A stretch of 21,378 nt of DNA. It comes from a virus. The notes under the pieces were generated by a model. The model was not told the origin of the DNA. It saw only the letters and a program-made list of their open reading frames with translations, and did no database searches. The stretch's first letter is position 1. Each line of letters begins with the position of its first letter. The position numbers and the translations under genes are program-made. The stretch spans positions 1-21,378 of the IMG/VR virus record IMGVR_UViG_3300031963_010962. The stretch is one strand, 5' to 3'. Shown here one piece after another: positions 8,326 through 14,490 of this stretch.

Positions 8326-9771
8326 TTATTTTATTAATTTTTGTACCGAATCTATGGCTTCCAAAACTTTAGCTGTAGAGTATACAGCGCAAGGAGGCAT
8401 TGTTTCGTTGATATAACAAGGCTCACTTTCAACACCTATTTGTTCATGCCAGCAATAGGGTTTGTTACATATTGGGCTACTACTAACGTGATTCGTTAGT
8501 ACCACCTTATTAGATAGCTCTGCGTGTACTATTTCTGGATTGGTATTGCCGAAAAAAAGAATAGACGGAACATTAAATGCTGACGCTACGTGGCTTACTC
8601 CACTATCTATTCCAATAAAGAAGTCAGCACTTCCCACCGCCCAGCACAAAAAGTTCTCGTTCATTGTGTTTAGGTAAATAGCATTTTTAATTAACGGCAC
8701 ATTTCTTTTTCCAACTTGGAATACCGTATATCCTCTTGCTTGAATATTAGCCACAACGCTTTCCCAGTCAACTCCAAATATATTTCTTCCTGATTGTTTT
8801 ATCCCCTCAAGGTGTATTACGCAATATTTTGGAGATAACTTGGTTGCTTCATTTATTTCAAATCCTACGTGCAATTTGGGGTTTCTCATCTCCCCGTCTT
8901 TAATCCCGCAGTATTGATAATAAGTAAGTAATCTATTTTGTTTTGGGAAAGACTCATAGGCCATATCTAAATTATAAAACTCGGCTGTGGCTAAAAGGCT
9001 TTTATTTATTGTTTTGGGATGCTGTACGGGGAAGTAATGGTTTACAAACAGCATATAGAATTGCTCAAGCGTATCAAGCACTACTCGGTATCCCTTTTTA
9101 TAAAAATAATGCAAGATGGGTTCAACAAGTATTACATCACCCATTGATGCTTGTCTTTTTATCACTACCGTTTTTTGATACGGCTTATGGAATCTGCCGT
9201 GAAAACCGAAGGTGTCGTAAATTGGCGGACGAAGCTCATAGGCAAACTTATCGGCGGTTTCTTCATCAGCAAACTTGAAACCGTATCCATTTTCTAAATA
9301 GTATCGGTATAATCTAGCAATAATTTCATCTTCGGGAGATGTTATTTCTATATTCTTATCTGTCGCAATAATGGTTTGTAGCCTAAACGATCTTAAGGAA
9401 AACCCTCCGTTCCCTACATTACGGCCATCTGTATAAAGCCAAGGCGCGCCAATGTAATCGTAATTATAAAAATCATCACTCCACGAATTACCGTTTAGAA
9501 CATAGCCGTCGTGCTGAATTACAAGACAAAACTCCGTATTTATATATTTATAAAGCTCCTTTACAACAAAACGAGAGTATTCTTCTTTGGATTTTATAGG
9601 TAATATTTTTATTACCTGTATTTTATACCCCAAGTCCATATCCCGGTCTGTCAAAAACTTAACAGAAGCAAAGTCGCATTGCTCCATACTTTTTTGTATA
9701 GCAACAAGCGCTTCGCCGTGACGAGAGCAATCAATACAAATTAATGTTACTCTACTTAGCTTTGTTCGCAC
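8326..9771 (-). CDS. Two-domain glycosyltransferase: DUF5672 fused to GT9 (heptosyltransferase-like), 481 aa
   Basis: Residues 6-195 match a DUF5672-type domain: QHDGY (86-90), DYIGAPW (105-111), VGNGGFSLRS (119-128) and FGFHG (188-192). Residues 200-481 match glycosyltransferase family 9 (ADP-heptose:LPS heptosyltransferase type), with RQASMGDVILVEPIL (206-220) and the donor-binding pattern IDSGVSHVASAFNVPSILFFG (388-408). The start is GTG at 9771, overlapping the upstream small gene by 20 bases; internal Met codons lie inside the first domain. Two transferase domains in one chain suggest two successive sugar additions. The heptose genes on the right arm could supply the donor. Confidence 0.85.
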   Translation of the reverse strand: MRTKLSRVTLICIDCSRHGEALVAIQKSMEQCDFASVKFLTDRDMDLGYKIQVIKILPIKSKEEYSRFVVKELYKYINTEFCLVIQHDGYVLNGNSWSDDFYNYDYIGAPWLYTDGRNVGNGGFSLRSFRLQTIIATDKNIEITSPEDEIIARLYRYYLENGYGFKFADEETADKFAYELRPPIYDTFGFHGRFHKPYQKTVVIKRQASMGDVILVEPILHYFYKKGYRVVLDTLEQFYMLFVNHYFPVQHPKTINKSLLATAEFYNLDMAYESFPKQNRLLTYYQYCGIKDGEMRNPKLHVGFEINEATKLSPKYCVIHLEGIKQSGRNIFGVDWESVVANIQARGYTVFQVGKRNVPLIKNAIYLNTMNENFLCWAVGSADFFIGIDSGVSHVASAFNVPSILFFGNTNPEIVHAELSNKVVLTNHVSSSPICNKPYCWHEQIGVESEPCYINETMPPCAVYSTAKVLEAIDSVQKLIK

Positions 9772-9877
9772 TCCAAGTTTTTTTAAGTCTGCGATAAACT
9801 TTTTTCATTAAGTCGGGGGAAGATGTGGTAATAATTTCCGCTAACTTCCTAAGTTTTTTAGCTCTTACTTTTCTCAT
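9752..9877 (-). CDS. Small basic protein, 41 aa
   Basis: The frame starts MRKVRAKKLRKLAEIITTSS and ends KKTWSANKAK. It starts inside the upstream stop (ATGA at 9877-9874) and its 3' end overlaps the GTG start of the two-domain glycosyltransferase by 20 bases. The overlaps suggest a real, coupled gene. It is highly basic and helical. Similar tiny proteins beginning MRKVRAKKLRK are familiar from Bacteroidota phages, but have no known function. One CTTCCC motif lies within it (9817). Confidence 0.65.
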   Translation of the reverse strand: MRKVRAKKLRKLAEIITTSSPDLMKKVYRRLKKTWSANKAK

Positions 9878-10095
9878 TGTTTCCAGTTTATTGGTATTTC
9901 AATATCAAATCCACTTCCGTACATTGGGTTGCCGTACACCCGAATATCTTCAGATAGGTAGTGCAATACTACTCCACCCTTAAGCCTAACAAGCCAAACT
10001 GTATTAACGTCAATTCCGTAGTCTATAAGCAAAAGGGCGTCACCTTCTCCGTGAGGCGTGTGTACGGGAATTGGTGTTTTAAATTCGTGTATCAT
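9874..10095 (-). CDS. Hypothetical small beta-rich protein, 73 aa
   Basis: It begins MIHEFKTPIPVHTPHGEGDA and contains VWLVRLKGGVVLHYLSEDIR. The pattern of short strands (IPVHTPHGEGDALLLIDY) resembles an SH3-like or small beta barrel of the kind seen in phage accessory proteins. No family is recognised. It overlaps both neighbours by four bases (ATGA), consistent with tight operon translation between the two glycosyltransferase genes, and may be an accessory factor to them. Confidence 0.7.
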   Translation of the reverse strand: MIHEFKTPIPVHTPHGEGDALLLIDYGIDVNTVWLVRLKGGVVLHYLSEDIRVYGNPMYGSGFDIEIPINWKQ

Positions 10096-10883
10096 TTTGC
10101 CAACTTATTAAAATAATAATCAAGACTTCCTTGATGATAAAAATCATAACCACCATTACCTATCGGTATTACATTTGGCATCATTGGGAACAGCTCTAAG
10201 ATACGATTAACTTTCATCGCCTCTGCAAGCTGAAAGCAAAAGCTTTGGTTGCCCAAAAAGAATTTACAACCCTTAATCCAAGCCGCTAGCTGGTAAAAAT
10301 CATCAACCTCAAGCCTTGGGATGTCTAAGTCCCAAGTTCTGCAAAAAAGATCCCTTTCGTTTTCAAGCCCAGCAAACACAATCCTGTCTTGGTGTTCCTT
10401 TAAAAAAAAGTAGTTAATAAGATGATTTCTGTAGCGCTGGGTAAAGTTTATAATAATCTTGTCATTCTTCTTTGCCTTGACATTTAAATAAGGTTGGGAA
10501 AGGTCAGAGGCCATCTGGGGAAAAACATAATTAAACCATCTGTTAAGACTTCCTCTTGGTTGATTCGTGTATCTTTCTTGCCTAATTAAATCAAAGTCAA
10601 TATCCACGACTTCCCCCGCGTACTTACAAAAATCTTCTATGTATGGCTGGGAAGTTATGAGTCTTTTTAAATTATCAAACATATAGTCCGACATACATAT
10701 CGGCTCATCAAATTCATTTTTAAACGGGTGTATACTCCCATCGTATCCAGCCCCCGGCATACCTATTCTTTGGTACACTATCGTTTTCCTGCCCGTATCT
10801 TCCCACATCTTCTTAAGTCCTGCCATAAAACTAATCAGGTCTCCAGAAGGCGAAGATGTTTTACACTTTAAAGGATTTTGCAT
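10092..10883 (-). CDS. Putative GT-B glycosyltransferase, 263 aa
   Basis: The N-terminal segment SPSGDLISFMAGLKKMW (11-27) resembles the GDxI-type loop of GT-B enzymes. The middle strand KIIINFTQRYRN (142-153) and the C-terminal FFLGNQSFCFQLAEAMK (208-224) match the sugar-nucleotide-binding half of heptosyltransferase-like enzymes. It lacks the full GT9 signature and is shorter than usual (300-350 aa). It is the first gene of the leftward operon. Together with the fusion glycosyltransferase and methyltransferase it suggests decoration of a glycan or virion surface. Confidence 0.7.
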   Translation of the reverse strand: MQNPLKCKTSSPSGDLISFMAGLKKMWEDTGRKTIVYQRIGMPGAGYDGSIHPFKNEFDEPICMSDYMFDNLKRLITSQPYIEDFCKYAGEVVDIDFDLIRQERYTNQPRGSLNRWFNYVFPQMASDLSQPYLNVKAKKNDKIIINFTQRYRNHLINYFFLKEHQDRIVFAGLENERDLFCRTWDLDIPRLEVDDFYQLAAWIKGCKFFLGNQSFCFQLAEAMKVNRILELFPMMPNVIPIGNGGYDFYHQGSLDYYFNKLAK

Positions 10884-10917
10884 AATTTTGTTATGATATT
10901 TCGCAAGCGTTTGCGAA
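10883..10917 (+). promoter_or_regulatory. Possible promoter and 5' stem-loop of the 86-residue gene
   Basis: TAATTTTG at 10883-10890 matches the Bacteroidota -7 element, though no good TTG lies upstream at the expected distance. Transcription would start near 10896. A perfect inverted repeat follows at once: TTCGCAA (10900-10906), loop GCGT, TTGCGAA (10911-10917). The repeat could be a 5' mRNA stabilising hairpin or an operator shared with the divergent glycosyltransferase operon. The element overlaps the start codon of the minus-strand gene. Confidence 0.45.
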
Positions 10918-10947
10918 GAGTTTTCTTCACGGCTTAAATTGTAAACA

Positions 10948-11208
10948 ATGCCAACTAATCTTTTCTTGGTGCAAGTCTATGGTATAGACGCACCCGGTGG
11001 AGCGACTGAAATTGCTGCGGCTGGTGGACAAGCTAACTTGTTCGGCAACCAAGGTATTCACGTTTATCCAACAACTCAGACAAGAGGTGTAGCTCAAGTA
11101 CAATGTAACGCTGTTGTTGAAGTTTTTCCACAGGGATTGAATCAAATCTCTACGAAGTACTTTACCGACAGAACTGTTGCTCAAGTACAGTCTTTGGCTA
11201 ACGCCTAA
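10948..11208 (+). CDS. Hypothetical protein in a single-gene transcription unit, 86 aa
   Basis: The protein begins MPTNLFLVQVYGIDAPGG and contains the Ala/Gly-rich stretch ATEIAAAGGQANLFGNQG. It is predicted mostly beta with a helical end (TVAQVQSLANA). No family is recognised. It is isolated from neighbours, with its own upstream hairpin and a downstream intrinsic terminator. It uses codons such as GCT, GGT, GTT, ACT and TTC more than nearby genes, as in highly expressed genes. It could be an abundant virion protein such as a decoration protein, but that is inference. Confidence 0.75.
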   Translation: MPTNLFLVQVYGIDAPGGATEIAAAGGQANLFGNQGIHVYPTTQTRGVAQVQCNAVVEVFPQGLNQISTKYFTDRTVAQVQSLANA

Positions 11209-11231
11209 TAGGTTTACCCTATTTATAAAAG

Positions 11232-11257
11232 TCCGGCCCATTATGGTCGGATTTTTT
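11232..11257. terminator. Intrinsic terminator after the 86-residue gene, possibly bidirectional
   Basis: TCCGGCC (11232-11238) pairs with GGTCGGA (11245-11251), including one G-T wobble, across a six-base loop, followed by six T. On the other strand the stem is followed by CTTTTATAAA, so it may also stop the convergent regulator operon that ends at 11259. Confidence 0.85.
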
Positions 11258-11258
11258 A

Positions 11259-11414
11259 TTATAGGGATTGATTAAGCGCTGCAAGCTCTTCTTGCTTTGC
11301 CTGTAACTTTTGCGCAACCTGTTCTTTTAGAAACTTTAAAACCGCAACCTGTTCGGCAACGTCTCCTTTATTAAGCTCTTTTACAAGCTTATCTACGTTA
11401 ATTTTCTCTTTCAT
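11259..11414 (-). CDS. Small helical protein cotranscribed with the LuxR-like regulator, 51 aa
   Basis: I chose the ATG at 11414 because it overlaps the stop of the upstream regulator (TAATG); the frame is open further upstream but there overlaps the regulator. The protein is almost entirely helical and coiled-coil-like (MKEKINVDKLVKELNKGDVA, then FLKEQVAQKLQAKQEELAAL). No family is recognised. Its coupling to a DNA-binding protein suggests a partner or antagonist of it. Confidence 0.65.
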   Translation of the reverse strand: MKEKINVDKLVKELNKGDVAEQVAVLKFLKEQVAQKLQAKQEELAALNQSL

Positions 11415-11635
11415 TAGTCTATGTATTTGTTTGTGATAAAATAAGATACGAGCTGCGTGGTGTTCTTGCAATTAAACTTTGCCCTAAGTAACTGTAGCTT
11501 GTAGGCGAATGTGTTTTTGTTAAGTCCTAGTTTTTCGGCCACACCCTTGGCTTTTTCGCCCGTTGCAAGAAGTCTAACCCATTTTACTTCCTCTTCGCTT
11601 GGCGAAGGGGGAGTGTATGTTTCTGCGTTTTCCAT
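11414..11635 (-). CDS. LuxR/GerE-type helix-turn-helix regulator, 73 aa
   Basis: The start at 11635 (MENAETYTPPSPSEEEVKW) is preferred over an upstream Met because the promoter -7 element lies between them. The HTH is seen in SEEEVKWVRLLATGEKAKGV followed by AEKLGLNKNTFAYKLQLLRA, then KFNCKNTTQLVSYFI, the classic four-helix LuxR C-terminal pattern with Lys/Asn/Thr in the recognition helix. No receiver or sensor domain is present, so it is a stand-alone DNA-binding domain, probably controlling the divergent promoters next to it. Its mRNA may be leaderless. Confidence 0.8.
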   Translation of the reverse strand: MENAETYTPPSPSEEEVKWVRLLATGEKAKGVAEKLGLNKNTFAYKLQLLRAKFNCKNTTQLVSYFITNKYID

Positions 11636-11639
11636 ACTG

Positions 11640-11669
11640 CAAAAATAAGCATTAAAAAGAATTTTACAA
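11640..11669 (-). promoter_or_regulatory. Promoter of the LuxR-like regulator (TTG-N19-TATTTTTG)
   Basis: On the minus strand TTG (11669-11667) is followed by 19 bases and TATTTTTG (11647-11640), the Bacteroidota -33/-7 consensus. Only four bases separate the -7 element from the ATG at 11635, so transcription should start at or next to the start codon. Confidence 0.75.
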
Positions 11670-11686
11670 AAAATTTTACAATTTAT

Positions 11687-11698
11687 TTGGTTAACCAA
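11687..11698. promoter_or_regulatory. 12-bp perfect palindrome TTGGTTAACCAA, candidate operator
   Basis: The palindrome lies between the two divergent promoters and includes the TTG (-33) of the rightward promoter. A dimeric repressor bound here would block the rightward promoter. The adjacent LuxR-like regulator or a host factor is the likely ligand; this is inference. Confidence 0.6.
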
Positions 11699-11716
11699 TT
11701 TTTTTATATATTTTTG
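11687..11716 (+). promoter_or_regulatory. Rightward promoter (TTG-N19-TATTTTTG)
   Basis: TTG at 11687-11689, 19 bases, and TATTTTTG at 11709-11716 match the Bacteroidota consensus exactly and mirror the leftward promoter. Transcription should begin near 11721, leaving a leader of about 40 bases before the HNH-like gene. It probably drives the sugar cassette and perhaps the replication genes. Confidence 0.8.
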
Positions 11717-11763
11717 TTTAGATTTTGATTAAATAAGATAGTTTATTATATTAGTAGCCGATT

Positions 11764-12234
11764 ATGGGCATAGAACAGATAAGAGAATTAAAAAGGCAGG
11801 CAGGAGTTCCCAAGACGCCTAAAAAATATTCTATTCCCAAAAAATCAAAAAAGAAATTACAAGAAGAAAAAGAAGACCGCAAGCAAAGAGCGGGAGACGA
11901 TACCGAACTTGTTAAATGGTATAAAGAACGTCAAAAAGAAATGGGTGGTAATTGCGCAGAGTGTGGAAAGCCGACCACGACAAAGATCTATGAGTTGGCC
12001 ATTCATTCTATTTGCCACCTACTTGCAAAAAGAAAAACAGTAGCACCAAGCGTAGCTACACATTCTAACAATTGGATTGAGCTTTGTCCAGATTGCCACT
12101 ATAAGTTTGATAATAGTGCGTGGGAAGATATAGCGAAGTGGGGGTGTTGGCCAGAAATTAAAGAAAGATTACAAATACTTTACGGAGATTTGGCGGATGA
12201 TGAGCGCCGTCACTTCCCAGACATAGCGCTATGA
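11764..12234 (+). CDS. HNH-like zinc-binding protein, 156 aa
   Basis: The N-terminal 60 residues are a Lys-rich helical tail (KKSKKKLQEEKEDRKQRA). The core has CAEC (C64, C67), then IHSICHLLAKRKTVAPSVATH (around 80-100, H85 and H100) and CPDCHYKFDN (C108, C111, H112). This is a treble-clef HNH-endonuclease arrangement. The usual His-Asn-His catalytic set is only partly visible, so nuclease activity is likely but not certain. It is the first gene of the rightward operon. Phage HNH proteins may act in packaging, homing or host DNA cutting. Confidence 0.75.
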   Translation: MGIEQIRELKRQAGVPKTPKKYSIPKKSKKKLQEEKEDRKQRAGDDTELVKWYKERQKEMGGNCAECGKPTTTKIYELAIHSICHLLAKRKTVAPSVATHSNNWIELCPDCHYKFDNSAWEDIAKWGCWPEIKERLQILYGDLADDERRHFPDIAL

Positions 12235-12314
12235 AAACTTATATAATCGTATGTTCAGTTATTTGTTGTATTGTAATATACAAAGCATTTAAACACACAT
12301 TTTTTGATAAATAA
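12231..12314 (+). CDS. Tiny single-pass membrane protein, 27 aa
   Basis: The frame starts in the stop of the HNH-like gene (ATGA) and reads MKTYIIVCSVICCIVIYKAF and a short charged tail. Residues 3-17 form a hydrophobic transmembrane segment with three Cys. The overlap start supports translation, but 27 residues could be chance. Phage membrane micro-proteins often act in lysis control or superinfection exclusion; no evidence separates these here. Confidence 0.5.
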   Translation: MKTYIIVCSVICCIVIYKAFKHTFFDK

Positions 12315-12321
12315 TAAAATT

Positions 12322-12501
12322 ATGGAAACGAAAAAAAAGGGACGTAAGCCATTAAAGGAAGGAGATAAAGTAACGCTTGTGTCTGTTTATTTAAAAAAAG
12401 AAGATAAAGAAGCTGTTGTTGCTAAGTACGGATCTGTAACCAATGCAATAAAAGAAGAAGTCTTGCCAAGACTTGATCTCCCTAAAAACGCAAATATATG
12501 A
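12322..12501 (+). CDS. Ribbon-helix-helix-like small protein, 59 aa
   Basis: The ATG at 12322 is chosen over an upstream in-frame start because the family-like sequence begins METKKKGRKPLKEGDKVTLV. A strand (VTLVSVYLKK) followed by two helices (EDKEAVVAKYG, then VTNAIKEEVLPRL) fits the ribbon-helix-helix fold of Arc/CopG-type DNA-binding proteins. It may autoregulate the operon. Its stop overlaps the start of the nucleotidyltransferase gene (ATGA). Confidence 0.65.
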   Translation: METKKKGRKPLKEGDKVTLVSVYLKKEDKEAVVAKYGSVTNAIKEEVLPRLDLPKNANI

Positions 12502-12899
12502 TACGCAAAAAAACGGTTTGGGTTAATGGATGCTTTGATATACTGCATCCGGGACACTTTGAACTTCTTCGTTATGCAGCAACCCTTGGTAACTTGCACG
12601 TAGGCATAGATTCTGACGAAAGAGTAAGAAAAGCAAAAGGCCCCGGCAGACCAATACACGATGAAGGGTTTAGGGCTGATATGCTTTCCGCTTTTTCTTT
12701 TATTAAAAAGGTTTACATCTTTGAAACCGACTGGGATTTACGATCAATTACAAAAAAATTAAAACCCGACTTTTTGGTTATTGGTGATGAGTATAAAGAC
12801 AGAACCATAATTGGAGCAGAAAACGCAAAGAGAATTGTGTTTTTCCCAAAATCATTACACTCTACTACAGAAGTAATAAACAAAATTAAATATGGATAA
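12498..12899 (+). CDS. Heptose-1-phosphate nucleotidyltransferase-like (HldE C-domain/HldC type), 133 aa
   Basis: The HxGH motif is HPGH (17-20) inside GCFDILHPGHFELL. The region VGIDSDERVRKAKGPGRPI (35-53) and STTEVI (122-127) match the cytidylyltransferase superfamily, especially the adenylyltransferase half of bacterial HldE (RfaE domain II). It would join ATP (or CTP) to a sugar phosphate to form a nucleotide sugar. Glycerol-3-phosphate cytidylyltransferase is a close alternative. The neighbouring RfaE-type kinase makes heptose the preferred substrate. Confidence 0.8.
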   Translation: MIRKKTVWVNGCFDILHPGHFELLRYAATLGNLHVGIDSDERVRKAKGPGRPIHDEGFRADMLSAFSFIKKVYIFETDWDLRSITKKLKPDFLVIGDEYKDRTIIGAENAKRIVFFPKSLHSTTEVINKIKYG

Positions 12900-13257
12900 A
12901 AAGCCGATTTGTACCGATTGTTGCCAAGTCCCTAAGGGTTGGGGTGGCGAGATTGTTATAGTAAACAATGATCTTTATTGCGGCAAGATTCTTGTCTTTA
13001 ATAGCGGTTGCCAGTTTAGTATGCACTACCACTTAATTAAGCAAGAAACTTGGTATGTAGTTAAGGGGGAGTTTTTATTTTCTTGGATTGATACAGAAAC
13101 GGGTGACAAGCACATACAAACCTTGTACGAACAAGACGTTGTTACAATTCCTATTGGTATGCCTCATCAACTAAAGGCGCTTCGTGACGGAGAAATATTT
13201 GAGATATCTACACAACATTTTGATTCCGATAGTTACAGAGTATGGAAAGGAGATTAA
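12892..13257 (+). CDS. Cupin-fold protein, 121 aa
   Basis: The first cupin motif is MHYHLIKQETWYVVKG (44-59), with H45, H47 and E52 as metal ligands, and the second is IPIGMPHQL (87-94) with H92. This complete set suggests a metal-binding single-domain cupin like those at the end of mannose-6-phosphate isomerases or in nucleotide-sugar clusters. Context between a nucleotidyltransferase and a sugar kinase suggests a role in sugar isomerisation or epimerisation, not shown by sequence. It overlaps its neighbours. Confidence 0.8.
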   Translation: MDKKPICTDCCQVPKGWGGEIVIVNNDLYCGKILVFNSGCQFSMHYHLIKQETWYVVKGEFLFSWIDTETGDKHIQTLYEQDVVTIPIGMPHQLKALRDGEIFEISTQHFDSDSYRVWKGD

Positions 13258-13445
13258 AATTAAAAGCTAAAGACCTTAGTGTTAGAGACCATATAGCTAT
13301 ACAGGTCTTACCAATTCTTTTAGCAACAGCGACAGATCAAGATTCTCCTGATGAGGTTTGTGATGAAGCTATAAGGATTGCTGACATACTTGAAAAAAAG
13401 TTAAATAGTGAATATATACGTAGACATAGACGGAACGATTTGTGA
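13242..13445 (+). CDS. Hypothetical small protein, 67 aa
   Basis: It starts 16 bases before the end of the cupin gene. The sequence LKLKAKDLSVRDHIAIQVLP, then PDEVCDEAIRIADILEKKL, is helical. Short proteins of this pattern occur widely in Bacteroidota phages as far as I recall, without known function. The 3' end overlaps the start of the HAD gene by 38 bases, an unusually long overlap that supports a compact operon but also lowers confidence in its exact end use. Confidence 0.65.
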   Translation: MERRLKLKAKDLSVRDHIAIQVLPILLATATDQDSPDEVCDEAIRIADILEKKLNSEYIRRHRRNDL

Positions 13446-13698
13446 TAGTGTTGGGGGAAGATATGATGAAGCGTCGCCAATCCCCCAGCACATAGACAAA
13501 ATAAACGCTCTTTATGAAGAGGGAAATAGAATTACTTATTATACGGCAAGAGGACAGAACTCTGGAAAAGATTATTCTGATTTAACATATAACCAACTTA
13601 TAGGATGGGGTTGTAAATTTCACGACTTAATAATGAACCATAAACCAGCATACGACCTAATGATATGCGATAAAACCAAGAGGATTGAAGAGTTATGA
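13408..13698 (+). CDS. Short HAD-superfamily phosphatase, 96 aa
   Basis: The start is GTG at 13408; no ATG is suitable since the catalytic motif DIDGTIC (residues 6-12, nucleophile D6, second Asp D8) comes immediately. Motif II is YYTARG (Thr46 region). The C-terminus has DLMICDKTK. It lacks a cap domain and is much shorter than GmhB (about 190 aa). In the heptose pathway a HAD phosphatase (GmhB) removes the 7-phosphate from heptose-1,7-bisphosphate. Its position between kinase and nucleotidyltransferase makes it a candidate for that step, though short phage HADs can have other substrates. Confidence 0.75.
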   Translation: MNIYVDIDGTICDSVGGRYDEASPIPQHIDKINALYEEGNRITYYTARGQNSGKDYSDLTYNQLIGWGCKFHDLIMNHKPAYDLMICDKTKRIEEL

Positions 13699-14444
13699 AC
13701 TTTTTAGTTATAGGGGAAAAATGTAGAGATGTTTTTGTGTATGGGGAAGTCACAAGGCTTAGCCCAGAAGCACCCGTTCCTATATTTAAACCAAACCGAA
13801 TTACAGAAAATGGCGGTATGGCGCAAAATGTTTACAATAATCTTTTTTCATTAATAGAAAAAAAGTCAAGCATCATAGGTCATTTTTGCCACGAAGAAAT
13901 AAGGAAGACAAGATATGTTGATGATAAATCAAATCATTATTTCATACGAATTGACGAAAACGATACATCACGACCAATAGAGTTTACTTCTCATTTTAAA
14001 AAAATTATATACGGCGCCGATTGTATTATAATTTCAGATTATGATAAAGGTTATTTATCGCTAAACGATATTTATCAAATTTGCCAAGAAAAAAGAGATG
14101 GCGCTATTGTTTTTTTAGATACTAAGAAAAAGCTTACCCCTGTAATATTTGATCAGATTGATTTTGTTAAATTCAATGAGTCGGAGTACGAAAAAAATAA
14201 AATGTTCGCAGAAGGGTATCTTGATAAAATTATTATTACAAAGGGTGGTAATGGAGCTACTCACAACAACCAAGACTTCCCCAGCACAAAAAAAGTAACC
14301 ATAGATGTAAGTGGTGCAGGAGATACATTCTTAGCCGTATTAGCCTATTATTATATGCAAAGAAGGTCAATAAACTTTGCTATAGAAAAAGCTAATGAAG
14401 CGGCCTCAAAAGTGGTGTCAGAAAGAGGGGTTTCTGTTATCTAA
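13695..14444 (+). CDS. PfkB-family kinase like HldA/RfaE domain I (heptose-7-phosphate kinase), 249 aa
   Basis: RLSPEAPVPIF (21-31) is the signature of RfaE-type D-glycero-beta-D-manno-heptose-7-phosphate kinases. GGMAQNVYNNL (40-50) corresponds to the usual GGAANVAxNL and DVSGAGDTF (204-212) is the PfkB active-site motif with the catalytic Asp. ITKGGNGA (181-188) fits the nucleotide-binding region. Bacterial HldA domains are about 310-330 aa; about 30 residues after NNL are missing here, so the enzyme is compact. It would make heptose-1,7-bisphosphate from heptose-7-phosphate. Its start overlaps the HAD stop (ATGA). Confidence 0.85.
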   Translation: MNFLVIGEKCRDVFVYGEVTRLSPEAPVPIFKPNRITENGGMAQNVYNNLFSLIEKKSSIIGHFCHEEIRKTRYVDDKSNHYFIRIDENDTSRPIEFTSHFKKIIYGADCIIISDYDKGYLSLNDIYQICQEKRDGAIVFLDTKKKLTPVIFDQIDFVKFNESEYEKNKMFAEGYLDKIIITKGGNGATHNNQDFPSTKKVTIDVSGAGDTFLAVLAYYYMQRRSINFAIEKANEAASKVVSERGVSVI

Positions 14445-14454
14445 AAATTTTTTT

Positions 14455-14486
14455 TTGGAAGTTTGGGAAGTTGTGGTGTATATTCG
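14455..14486 (+). promoter_or_regulatory. Possible promoter TTG-N21-TATATTCG upstream of the replication genes
   Basis: TTG at 14455-14457, 21 bases, then TATATTCG (14479-14486), one base from TAnnTTTG. A start 5 bases downstream would be at 14491, the first base of the RNA helix described next. A copy of the CTTCCC motif (reverse orientation, 14465-14470) lies between the two elements and might bind a regulator. Confidence 0.45.
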
Positions 14487-14490
14487 TTTC

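Noticed and set aside
8943-9278. Plus-strand open frame of 111 codons opposite the glycosyltransferase
   Set aside because: Antisense shadow of a gene with clear motifs.
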